This document shows, piece by piece, positions 1 to 5,620 of a stretch of 6,906 nt of DNA (position 1 is the first letter of the stretch; each line of letters opens with the position of its first letter). The position numbers were made by a program, and so were the translations under genes. The stretch is from an uncultured Desulfovibrio sp. (GTDB taxonomy: Bacteria; Desulfobacterota; Desulfovibrionia; Desulfovibrionales; Desulfovibrionaceae): contig CAMWPE010000130.1 of the NCBI GenBank assembly GCA_947176055.1, positions 1 to 6,906 of the forward strand. Direction: 5' to 3'. Below the pieces are notes generated by a model, which searched no databases, had not been told where the DNA came from, and saw only the letters and a program-made list of their open reading frames with translations.

Positions 1-80
1 TGTCCTCCCTCCGTTATTAATTTCCTCTCTCACGTTTGCTCGTCGCGCGACTCAAGGCTTTGACCGAAACAGGCAAACAA

Positions 81-113
81 ATAAGTCCGAATAGGTATTC
101 TTTTCCGGCTTAT
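81..113. repeat. Nested inverted repeat upstream of the hydrolase cluster
   Basis: An inner palindrome GAATA-gg-TATTC lies at 89-100. It is enclosed by the outer arms ATAAG (81-85) and CTTAT (109-113). It sits about 80-110 bp upstream of the first gene and overlaps the possible -35 region at 98-103, as an operator might. The arms are only 5 bp each, so chance is a real alternative. No regulator gene is present in the window to pair it with. Confidence 0.25.
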
Positions 114-125
114 CTCTTTTATATT
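98..125 (+). promoter_or_regulatory. Possible weak sigma70-type promoter for the plus-strand cluster
   Basis: A TATATT hexamer at 120-125 resembles a -10 box. Upstream, TTCTTT at 98-103 is a poor -35 match with a 16-bp spacer. Transcription would start near 132, leaving a leader of about 60 nt before the ATG at 194. TTGACC at 60-65 is a better -35 hexamer but has no convincing -10 at the right distance. This is pattern matching only. Confidence 0.2.
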
Positions 126-193
126 CAAATCATCCAGCGGAAATTTAATTTGAGTCGCTTGGCGGTCGATGACCAGGGCGCGCGGAGGGATGA

Positions 194-904
194 ATGAAAG
201 CGACGCTATTGGTAGTTTTTGGATTTTTATTCTTTCTAGCGATCCCGTCGAAGTCGTTCGCGGACGCGCCCGGGTTCCCTCCAGCGTGGCGAGCCATAAT
301 TCCCATAGCGGCTTTCGCGGCCGAAGGCGACGAGCAAAAACTGGAAAATTCTCTCGTCGCGGGGCTAGAATCTGGCTTATCGGTAAACGCTATAAAGGAG
401 ATTCTCATTCAGACCTACGCTTACGCCGGTTTTCCCAGAAGCTTGTCAGCCCTGGAGATCTTCAGAAAACTCGTTGAAAGGAGAAAAGCGGAGGGAATAA
501 ATGATAAATCCGGATCGGAGCCAAAAACTTTGTCCAAAGACGCGGATAAACTCGCGATAGGGGAAAAGATTCAAACAGAGCTTGTCGGAAGAAAGATCGG
601 CGGTCAATTATACGATTTCGCGCCGGAGATGAATGTATTTTTAAGGGAGCATCTTTTCTGCGACATATTTTCAAGGGGAATATTATCCAATCAAGAGCGG
701 GAGCTCGCGACTATTTCCATCCTCGCCGCCCTTCCAGCCCCGGTTCAACTGGCGTCGCATATGCGGGTGCGCCGGCATATTGGCCTGACTTTAAGCCAGC
801 TGAAAACGCTCGCCTCCTGCTTGAGCGAAAAAGTGTCTTCGCGGGCCGGCGAGTTGGTCGACGCGACTCTGGATAAAATGGAATTCAAAAACTCCGAAAA
901 ATAG
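194..904 (+). CDS. Exported two-domain carboxymuconolactone decarboxylase-family protein
   Basis: The 236-residue product starts with a signal peptide (Lys2, hydrophobic core about residues 4-17, likely cleavage after SFA near residue 23), so it should act in the envelope. Two CMD-like halves follow. The first (about 45-95) has the family signature EILIQTYAYAGFPRSL at 69-84. The second (about 145-212) has FLREHLFCDIFSRG, RELATI and a histidine (His189) before IGLT. CMD and AhpD folds serve in gamma-carboxymuconolactone decarboxylation or peroxide and disulfide chemistry. The AhpD CxxC pair is absent, so peroxidase activity is unlikely and the reaction is unknown. The second half appears about one residue shorter than usual (LAALPAPVQL). 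The start is supported by GGAGG at 184-188, 5 nt before the ATG. The gene heads the cluster, 11 bp before the first hydrolase. Family call is firm; substrate unknown. Confidence 0.88.
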   Translation: MKATLLVVFGFLFFLAIPSKSFADAPGFPPAWRAIIPIAAFAAEGDEQKLENSLVAGLESGLSVNAIKEILIQTYAYAGFPRSLSALEIFRKLVERRKAEGINDKSGSEPKTLSKDADKLAIGEKIQTELVGRKIGGQLYDFAPEMNVFLREHLFCDIFSRGILSNQERELATISILAALPAPVQLASHMRVRRHIGLTLSQLKTLASCLSEKVSSRAGELVDATLDKMEFKNSEK

Positions 905-915
905 AGGAACATCAA

Positions 916-1968
916 ATGAGAGGCGAACTTATGGCGATCTTAATGACTGGAACACTGGCAATGGCGGGGCCTGTTTTCGCCGCGACTGAAAACCCCTTCG
1001 GATTGGTTTACGCCAACGCCATAAAGGAGAATCTGCCAGGCAAAACGCAAATTCATCCCGTAAATTATGATTTAAACGGGATTAAAATCGCGGCCAATGT
1101 CTATACGCCGCCCGCTTACAAAGCGGAGGGCTCGTTTCCCGCGGTTGTGGCAGCACATCCCAACGGCGGCGTAAAAGAGCAAGTCGCGGGGGAGTACGCC
1201 CAAAAGCTCGCGGACGCGGGCTATATCGCCATAACGGCGGACGCGGCCTTTCAGGGCGCGAGCGGCGGCGAGTCCAGACATACCGACAAACCTTATTACC
1301 GGACCGAAGATATACATGGGATGATAGACTATTTCAGCAAATATCCTGACGTTGACAAATCCCGCATAGGCGCCCTGGGTATTTGCGGCGGAGGAGGTTA
1401 TACGCTTAACGCCGCCAAATCCGACAAGCGTCTGAAAGCCGCGGCTACTTTAAGTATGTTCAATTCCGGTAAAGTAAGACGAGACGGTTTTATGGAAAGT
1501 CAGGTCAACAGTATCCAGGAACGTCTGAAGAATGCAAGCGAAGCCAGGGAAAAGCATGTAAACGGAGGTCCGATAGAACTGACAGGCAATGTGGATTTTG
1601 ATTCGCTCACCGTCGAAAAAATCGCCCAAATTCCGACCGATTTATATCGCGAAGGCATGATGTATTACGGAAGGACGCATCGGCATCCCAATTCAACCTT
1701 CGCGTATACAACCGAAAGTCTCATGAATCTTATACCCTGGGACGCGAATGATCAGATCGAGTTGATCAACGCGCCATTGCTTATGATGGCCGGAGACAAA
1801 GCGGACACCCTATATATGACTGAAGAAGCCTATGGCAACGCGACTGGCGCGAAAAGCCGGGAACTATTTCTTATTCCAGGCGCCACGCATATTCAGACCT
1901 ACTACGTTCCGGAATACGTCGATCAGGCTATTGGAAAATTGAAAGAATTTTACGGGAAGAATTTGTAA
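916..1968 (+). CDS. Exported alpha/beta hydrolase, dienelactone hydrolase/YcjY-like, Cys nucleophile
   Basis: The 350-residue protein has a signal peptide ending near VFA (residues 20-22). The body is a complete alpha/beta hydrolase. AAHPNGGVKEQ (79-89) matches the HP...KEQ segment of YcjY-like hydrolases. The nucleophile elbow GICGGGG (155-161) carries Cys157, not serine, as in dienelactone hydrolases. A likely acid is Asp294 in AGDKAD, and the general base is His325 in PGATH. Such enzymes hydrolyse esters or lactones; the actual substrate is unknown. The start is supported by AGAGGA at 903-908, which overlaps the upstream stop and lies 7 nt before ATG; Met6 is an alternative start that shortens the signal. 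It is cotranscribed with the CMD gene by spacing. The next gene encodes a diverged paralogue of nearly equal length, so tandem duplication is likely. Length and motifs look intact. Confidence 0.88.
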   Translation: MRGELMAILMTGTLAMAGPVFAATENPFGLVYANAIKENLPGKTQIHPVNYDLNGIKIAANVYTPPAYKAEGSFPAVVAAHPNGGVKEQVAGEYAQKLADAGYIAITADAAFQGASGGESRHTDKPYYRTEDIHGMIDYFSKYPDVDKSRIGALGICGGGGYTLNAAKSDKRLKAAATLSMFNSGKVRRDGFMESQVNSIQERLKNASEAREKHVNGGPIELTGNVDFDSLTVEKIAQIPTDLYREGMMYYGRTHRHPNSTFAYTTESLMNLIPWDANDQIELINAPLLMMAGDKADTLYMTEEAYGNATGAKSRELFLIPGATHIQTYYVPEYVDQAIGKLKEFYGKNL

Positions 1969-1981
1969 CCATACCGACGCG

Positions 1982-2034
1982 CGCGTTTCTATAACGGGTC
2001 GGAGAAAGGCTCTTTCCGCTCGTTATAGAACGCG
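1982..2034. repeat. Long hairpin between the two paralogous hydrolases
   Basis: A perfect 10-bp inverted repeat, TTCTATAACG (1987-1996) and CGTTATAGAA (2021-2030), is extended outward by CGCG on both sides (1982-1985 and 2031-2034, with one bulged T). The interior also pairs partly (GGA...AAAG with CTTTCC). It lies 13 bp after the stop codon of the first hydrolase and about 65 bp before the next ATG. There is no T-tract on the plus strand, so it is not a classical intrinsic terminator. An mRNA processing or stabilising hairpin, an attenuator or a mobile-element footprint are all possible. Confidence 0.6.
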
Positions 2035-2099
2035 GCGAATGGATATGAAATTCTCGGTATGAATCCAACGGAACCAATTTTTAAATATATGGCGGTTAA

Positions 2100-3151
2100 A
2101 TGAGAAAACATATCGTCGCTTTTTTGTTTGCGCCACTCTTCTGTATTGTATGCGGAAGCTTTAGCGTCGCGAAGTATACATCGAGTATGGAAAAAATAGC
2201 CGACAAAAGTTTCCCTACTTTTCAAGTTCCGGAGAACGTAGAAGTCTTCAAAGTCGGCTTCGATAATCAATATGGCATGCGATTGGCCGGTTATCTTTTC
2301 ATGCCTGAAAATCTGAAAGGAAAGGCCAAGGGTATTATAATCGGGCATCCCATGGGCGCGAGCAAGGAGCAGGCGGCTTGCTTTACGCCGCGCGACTCGC
2401 GGCCAAAGGATTTGTGACGCTCGCCATCGATCAACAATTTTGGGGCGAAAGCGGCGGCGCTCCGCGCCATGCGATCACGCCCGATATATACGCCGAAGCT
2501 TTTAGCGCGGCCGTAGATTTTCTGGGAACGCGCGATTTTGTCGACTCTGATAAAATCGGCATTCTTGGAATATGCGGAAGCGGGAGTTTTGTCATTAGCG
2601 CCGCTAAGATTGATCCGCGCATGAAAGCTGTCGCCACCGTCAGCGTGTATAATATTGGCGAGATGCGAAGAAACAGACTCAATCATTCCCAGAGCCTGGA
2701 AAAGCGCAAACAGGTTTTCGAGAACGCCGCGGCCGCGCGTTGCGAGAACTTCCTTGGCAAAGAGCGTCCTTTGACCGGAGGAGCGCCTTTTTCCATAACC
2801 CAGGACTCCCCCTCTCCGCGAAAAGCCTCTTACGATTTTTATCGCGGCAGGGGCGAATTCATTCCAGCGGGCGAATCTCCGGAAATTAACACCCTTTCGG
2901 ACAAGGCGAGCAATGTCGCCTTTATGAACTTTTACCCCTTCAATGATATAGAAACCATTTCGCCCAGGCCTATGTTGTTCGTAATGGGCGAAAAGGCGCA
3001 TTCGCAACCTTTCAAAACGGACGCTTTCGCCAAGGCGCCCCAACCCAAAGAGTTGTTGATCATCCCCGGCGCCGATCATTTTGATTTATACGATAAGCCC
3101 AAATTTATCCCCATCGAACAGCTCTCCAATTTCTTTAACGACAATTTATGA
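2100..3151 (+). pseudogene. Second exported alpha/beta hydrolase (Cys type), broken by a frameshift
   Basis: The first frame (from ATG 2100) encodes a signal peptide (MRKHIVAFLFAPLF...) and the hydrolase N-terminus through IIIGHPMGASKEQ, ending at Gln91 (codon 2370-2372). It then runs out of homology and stops at 2417. The homology resumes at once in another frame at GGC 2375-2377 (GLLYAARLAAKGF) and continues to 3151. That part holds the nucleophile elbow GICGSGS (Cys codon 2573-2575), MGEKAHS with the likely acidic residue, and PGADHFDLYD with the catalytic His. Restoring one base (GCGGC to GCGGGC would suffice) gives KEQAGLLYA and about 350 residues, the length of the upstream paralogue. 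No other lesion is visible, so the loss is recent or a sequencing error. The start has only a weak GGCGG at 2091-2095. The stop overlaps the region just before the next gene. Confidence 0.85.
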
Positions 3152-3156
3152 GAAGG
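3151..3156 (+). promoter_or_regulatory. Ribosome binding site that sets the flavoprotein start
   Basis: AGAAGG lies 9 nt upstream of the ATG at 3166 and overlaps the last base of the preceding stop codon (3149-3151). It favours ATG 3166 over the in-frame ATG at 3148, which would add six residues (MRRLIL) ahead of the conserved MKKVLILAGSPR start. The overlap suggests translational coupling to the frameshifted hydrolase frame. Confidence 0.6.
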
Positions 3157-3165
3157 TTAATTTTA

Positions 3166-3702
3166 ATGAAAAAAGTTCTTATTCTCGCGGGCAGTCCGCG
3201 CAAAAACGGCAATTCCATAGCCCTGTGCCGCGAATTCGAACGCGGCGCGGCCGAAAACGGCAATGAGACCGAATTGATCCTCTTGCGCGATAAAAATATT
3301 GGTTATTGCGAGGCTTGCTATAATTGCAAGACCCACGACGGGGAATGCGTCAAAAAGGACGATATGGCCGATATTTTAAGGAAAATGAATGGCGCGGATG
3401 TCATGGTCCTGGGCAGTCCCGTATATTTTTACTCTGTCGACGCCAGAATGAAAACGCTGATCGACCGGACAGTGGCGCGATGGCTAAAAATAAAAAACAA
3501 AAAATTCTATTATATTATGACAGCCGCGGAGGACACGCCGACCGTAATGGACTGTGCGCTGAACTGTCTGCGAGGTTTGGCCGCTTGTCTGGAAGGGTGT
3601 TCCGAGGGCGGCGTAATTTACGGCAAGGGAGTTTACGAAGCCGGATCCGTCAGAGAGAAGCCCGTTATGAAAGAAGCCTATGAGATGGGCAAATCCATTT
3701 AA
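3166..3702 (+). CDS. Iron-sulfur flavoprotein-like flavodoxin-fold oxidoreductase
   Basis: This 178-residue protein has no signal peptide and should be cytoplasmic. It opens with a beta strand and the FMN phosphate loop SPRKNGNS (10-17), typical of the NADPH-dependent FMN reductase/flavodoxin-like fold. A compact cysteine cluster, CEACYNCKTHDGEC (48-61), has spacing CX2CX2CX6C. This fits the CX2CX2CX4-7C pattern of archaeal and bacterial iron-sulfur flavoproteins, where it binds a 4Fe-4S cluster beside FMN. GSPVYF (83-88) is the second FMN-contacting loop. Its role is probably electron transfer or reduction of a small molecule; partners are unknown. The Cys motif also occurs in flavodoxin-family proteins without a proven cluster, so metal binding is inferred. 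It is the only apparently cytoplasmic product in the plus-strand cluster. It starts just after the previous stop, and its end overlaps the next gene by 23 bp. Confidence 0.85.
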   Translation: MKKVLILAGSPRKNGNSIALCREFERGAAENGNETELILLRDKNIGYCEACYNCKTHDGECVKKDDMADILRKMNGADVMVLGSPVYFYSVDARMKTLIDRTVARWLKIKNKKFYYIMTAAEDTPTVMDCALNCLRGLAACLEGCSEGGVIYGKGVYEAGSVREKPVMKEAYEMGKSI

Positions 3703-4699
3703 ATATTTAACCTTACGATTGGTTTTAACGCTTTTCTTTTGCGCGTCGTTCACGTCGGCCGCTTTCGGAAAGGAGTTAAAATCTGAACTCGATATGAAAG
3801 AATATGTCAAATATTTAACTGTAAATAATACGATAAAGGATCTGCTCGTTCATCCCGCTTTCAAGGGTTTCGCGATATATATGTTGCCCAGACTTGCGGA
3901 TGCCGCAAGCGATATTGATTTTCGCTCAACCGGATATCTTATGCCATGGCATACCCATATTATTCCCGAAGAGGTCGTAGCGGGTATAAACAGATTTATG
4001 GCGGATTCGGTGAATGGCCAGAGGATTTTCTTCTCCATATACGACGACGGGGCGGCGAAAAACGAAACGGTACTTTTCTTTTTCCGGGGCGAAAAAAACG
4101 CTCCTTTCGCCCTGATTTGTCCGGGCGGAGGCTTTCGTTATGTCGGATCCCTGCATGAGGGTTTCCCCCTTGCCAAATATATAAGCGAGCATGGCTTCAA
4201 CGCTTTTGTCCTTCGATACCGGACGGGAAGCGAGAGGATCGCTTGCGAAGATCTCGCGCGAACCCTCGAATGGATTTTTAAAAACGCTGCCAAGCTGGGC
4301 TTGAGCGTCGAAGATTATTCGCTATGGGGCGGATCCGCCGGGGCGAGAATGGTCGCTAACCTTGGGTCCTTGGGAACGGAATATTTCGGAGCGCCCCGTT
4401 TGCCGAAACCCGTTTGCGTCATTATGGCCTATACAGGTCATAGTCGCGTATCCCGGGATGATTCGCCGACTTTTTCCGTTGTGAGCATGGATGATCCTAT
4501 CGCGGATTATCGCGTCATGCGGGAGAGAACAAAGGCGCTGCGGAATCTGGGTATTGACGCTGAAATTCTGATTTTTCAGAATGCAGGTCACGGTTTTGGA
4601 ACCGGAAAAGGCTCCGACGCCGACGGCTGGATGGATAAGGCGCTTCTATTCTTGGAAAAACAAATTCATAAAACAAAGGAAAAAGCGCGTGAAAAGTAA
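3680..4699 (+). CDS. Exported serine alpha/beta hydrolase (BD-FAE/esterase-like)
   Basis: The 339-residue product has an N-terminal export signal: basic residues at 2, 8 and 13, a hydrophobic core to about residue 28, and possible cleavage after AFG at 30. ALICPGGGFRYVGSLHEGF (144-162) contains the GGG oxyanion-hole segment. SLWGGSAGARM (214-224) is the nucleophile elbow with Ser219. Asp272 in SMDDPIAD is the likely acid and His304 in NAGHGFGTG the base, so the triad is complete. It is expected to hydrolyse an ester in the periplasm; BD-FAE-like enzymes act on esterified plant compounds among others, but the substrate here is not defined. It differs from the two upstream Cys-type hydrolases and is not a recent duplicate of them. 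ATG 3680 lies inside the flavoprotein gene, and only a close AAGAAG (3671-3676) precedes it, so translation is probably coupled to that gene. Confidence 0.87.
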   Translation: MRWANPFKYLTLRLVLTLFFCASFTSAAFGKELKSELDMKEYVKYLTVNNTIKDLLVHPAFKGFAIYMLPRLADAASDIDFRSTGYLMPWHTHIIPEEVVAGINRFMADSVNGQRIFFSIYDDGAAKNETVLFFFRGEKNAPFALICPGGGFRYVGSLHEGFPLAKYISEHGFNAFVLRYRTGSERIACEDLARTLEWIFKNAAKLGLSVEDYSLWGGSAGARMVANLGSLGTEYFGAPRLPKPVCVIMAYTGHSRVSRDDSPTFSVVSMDDPIADYRVMRERTKALRNLGIDAEILIFQNAGHGFGTGKGSDADGWMDKALLFLEKQIHKTKEKAREK

Positions 4700-4700
4700 T

Positions 4701-4720
4701 CGCGCTTCAAGCGCGGTTTT
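4701..4720 (+). terminator. Possible weak intrinsic terminator after the serine hydrolase
   Basis: CGCGC (4701-4705) and GCGCG (4711-4715) form a 5-bp GC stem with a TTCAA loop, followed by GTTTT (4716-4720). It lies directly after the stop codon at 4697-4699. The stem and T-tract are short, so termination may be partial. The same bases can be read as the start of the degraded gene described next, so the two interpretations compete. Confidence 0.35.
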
Positions 4721-4722
4721 AA

Positions 4723-4875
4723 CTCTTCTGGCAGGCCATGGAATGCGACGCGAAGGTTGTAAATTTGCCCGCGACTGGTCTGCCCGGACACACCCAGTTT
4801 CCTTTATCTGATAAAAACAACGCGGAAGTAGCCAAGCTTCTCTCCCATTGGCTCAAGGAAAAAGGATTGAATTGA
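4723..4875 (+). pseudogene. C-terminal remnant of a further alpha/beta hydrolase
   Basis: After an in-frame stop at 4720-4722 the frame encodes about 50 residues (ATG 4738 is internal) ending at TGA 4873-4875. It contains LPATGLPGHTQFPLSDKNN followed by AEVAKLLSHWLKEKGLN. I recognise this as the extreme C-terminus of secreted alpha/beta hydrolases, usually written like LP..G..GNTHFP.SD.NN..(V/I)A.LL..WL..K. In that family the segment normally holds the catalytic His (GNTHF), but here it reads GHTQF. The rest of the enzyme, some 250-300 residues, is missing. A plausible 5' end survives out of frame: GTG 4689 with AAAGGA 8 nt upstream begins MKSNRASSAVLTLLAG, which resembles a signal peptide. 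I infer an internal deletion joining the two ends. A short functional peptide is less likely, since no good ribosome site precedes ATG 4738. Confidence 0.6.
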
Positions 4876-4970
4876 TAATAACCTCTTCGGATATGAAATC
4901 ATAAAAAATTCTTTTGATTAAGCGAGGAATCCGGTCGCGATTACGCGCGGAATGTATAGCGAAGGATACC

Positions 4971-5006
4971 GCGCTTTAAAAAGTCATTTCGACTTTTAAA
5001 AAGCGC
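4971..5006. terminator. Hairpin between convergent genes, probable bidirectional terminator
   Basis: GCGCTTT-A-AAAAGTC (4971-4985) pairs with GACTTTT-AA-AAAGCGC (4991-5006) across the loop ATTTC. This gives two 7-bp helices separated by a 1x2 internal loop. It ends 5 bp before the end of the minus-strand alkyltransferase gene and lies about 95 bp beyond the last plus-strand remnant. That is where a shared terminator between convergent units is expected. A- and T-runs occur inside the stem, with no separate long U-tract. I see no gene in the rest of the 4876-5011 spacer. Confidence 0.55.
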
Positions 5007-5011
5007 TTCCA

Positions 5012-5491
5012 TCAGCCTGTCGTCCGCTGGCTGCCTATGCTATTCCTTTCATGTTCCAACAATTTCTTTTTTATTTCGACGCCCCAGGCGTAACCTCCGG
5101 GTCCATTCCTGGCAAGGACGCGATGACAGGGGATGAGAATAGCCAAAGGATTCGCGCCCACACCCTGGCCAACCGCCCTCGCGGAGTGTGTCTTTCCGGT
5201 CAATTCCAAGGATATATCCGAATAAGTCGTCGTCTCGCCGTAGGGTATCCTGAGCATGGCCTCCCAAACTTTATTTTGAAAATCCGTTCCTCGCAAAGCT
5301 ATGGGAGCGATCGCGGGATCCGGCCGGTTGCCGGAAAAATACTCGTCAAGCCAATTTTTTAGCTTATTCCCGTCTTCCAGCGTTTTAGCGCCTTGAAGCG
5401 AAGCGAATTCGATTCTTACGCAATTCTCTTCCTTAAAAGAAATAACAAGATTGCCGAAAGGCGAAGCGTAATTCCGGTAAGATAAATTCAT
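5012..5491 (-). CDS. ogt: Methylated-DNA--protein-cysteine S-methyltransferase (Ogt type)
   Basis: This 159-residue suicide DNA repair protein moves the alkyl group from O6-alkylguanine to its own cysteine. The active site IPCHRV holds Cys122 (PCHR at 121-124). Before it lie RIPYGETTTY (81-90) and ARAVGQGVGANP (105-116) with the base-flipping Arg. After it comes GGYAWG and an E-rich terminal helix (KKKLLEHE). The N-terminal domain (about 1-60) is the short ribonuclease-like fold seen in Ogt/MGMT, and no AraC or Ada N-domain is present. I chose ATG 5491 because GGAG lies 5 nt upstream and it opens with the usual beta strand (YASPFGNLVISF). An in-frame ATG at 5617 would add 42 basic, atypical residues encoded by a hairpin. 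The gene is 129 bp downstream of the MFS exporter stop and may share its transcript. Confidence 0.92.
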   Translation of the reverse strand: MNLSYRNYASPFGNLVISFKEENCVRIEFASLQGAKTLEDGNKLKNWLDEYFSGNRPDPAIAPIALRGTDFQNKVWEAMLRIPYGETTTYSDISLELTGKTHSARAVGQGVGANPLAILIPCHRVLARNGPGGYAWGVEIKKKLLEHERNSIGSQRTTG

Positions 5492-5524
5492 TAAGGCTCC
5501 GTTCAATATAGCATGTTTCGCTTG

Positions 5525-5567
5525 AAAATGTCCCTTACGGCGGAGTAAATCCGCCTTGAGACATTTT
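5525..5567. repeat. Strong hairpin between the MFS exporter and ogt
   Basis: AAAATGTC (5525-5532) pairs with GACATTTT (5560-5567), and inside it GGCGGA (5539-5544) pairs with TCCGCC (5550-5555) around the loop GTAAA. The helices are separated by an asymmetric internal loop. On the minus strand it follows the exporter stop by about 54 nt and ends about 34 nt before the ogt start. The TTTT at the end of the minus-strand helix could serve a leaky terminator that tunes ogt expression. Its position also argues that 5492-5617 is non-coding. Confidence 0.6.
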
Positions 5568-5620
5568 CGCGGGCGTCTTCGCGTCGCAAAGCCGCTATGG
5601 CGGGCAGTCATCTTCAATTG

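Noticed and set aside
42..51. Perfect palindrome GTCGCGCGAC as an operator
   Set aside because: CGCG-rich short palindromes are common throughout this window, and it is about 140 bp from the first gene with no promoter elements near it.
2366..2384. Programmed -1 ribosomal frameshifting as the explanation for the split hydrolase
   Set aside because: A -1 shift after CAG 2370-2372 would restore the frame with the right length, but there is no slippery heptamer of the X-XXY-YYZ type and no clear downstream stem or pseudoknot. The paralogue is made without a shift.
2291..3079. Long open frame (262 codons) on the minus strand opposite the second hydrolase
   Set aside because: It lies wholly antisense to strong hydrolase homology, has no recognisable domain and no ribosome site, and is explained by codon bias on the opposite strand.
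4738..4875. Independent 45-residue gene starting at ATG 4738
   Set aside because: The peptide matches only the end of a larger hydrolase family and has no properly spaced ribosome site, so a remnant is a better reading.
5492..5617. N-terminal extension of Ogt starting at ATG 5617
   Set aside because: The extra 42 residues are basic and unlike Ogt, are encoded largely by an inverted repeat, and ATG 5491 has a well-spaced GGAG and a typical start.
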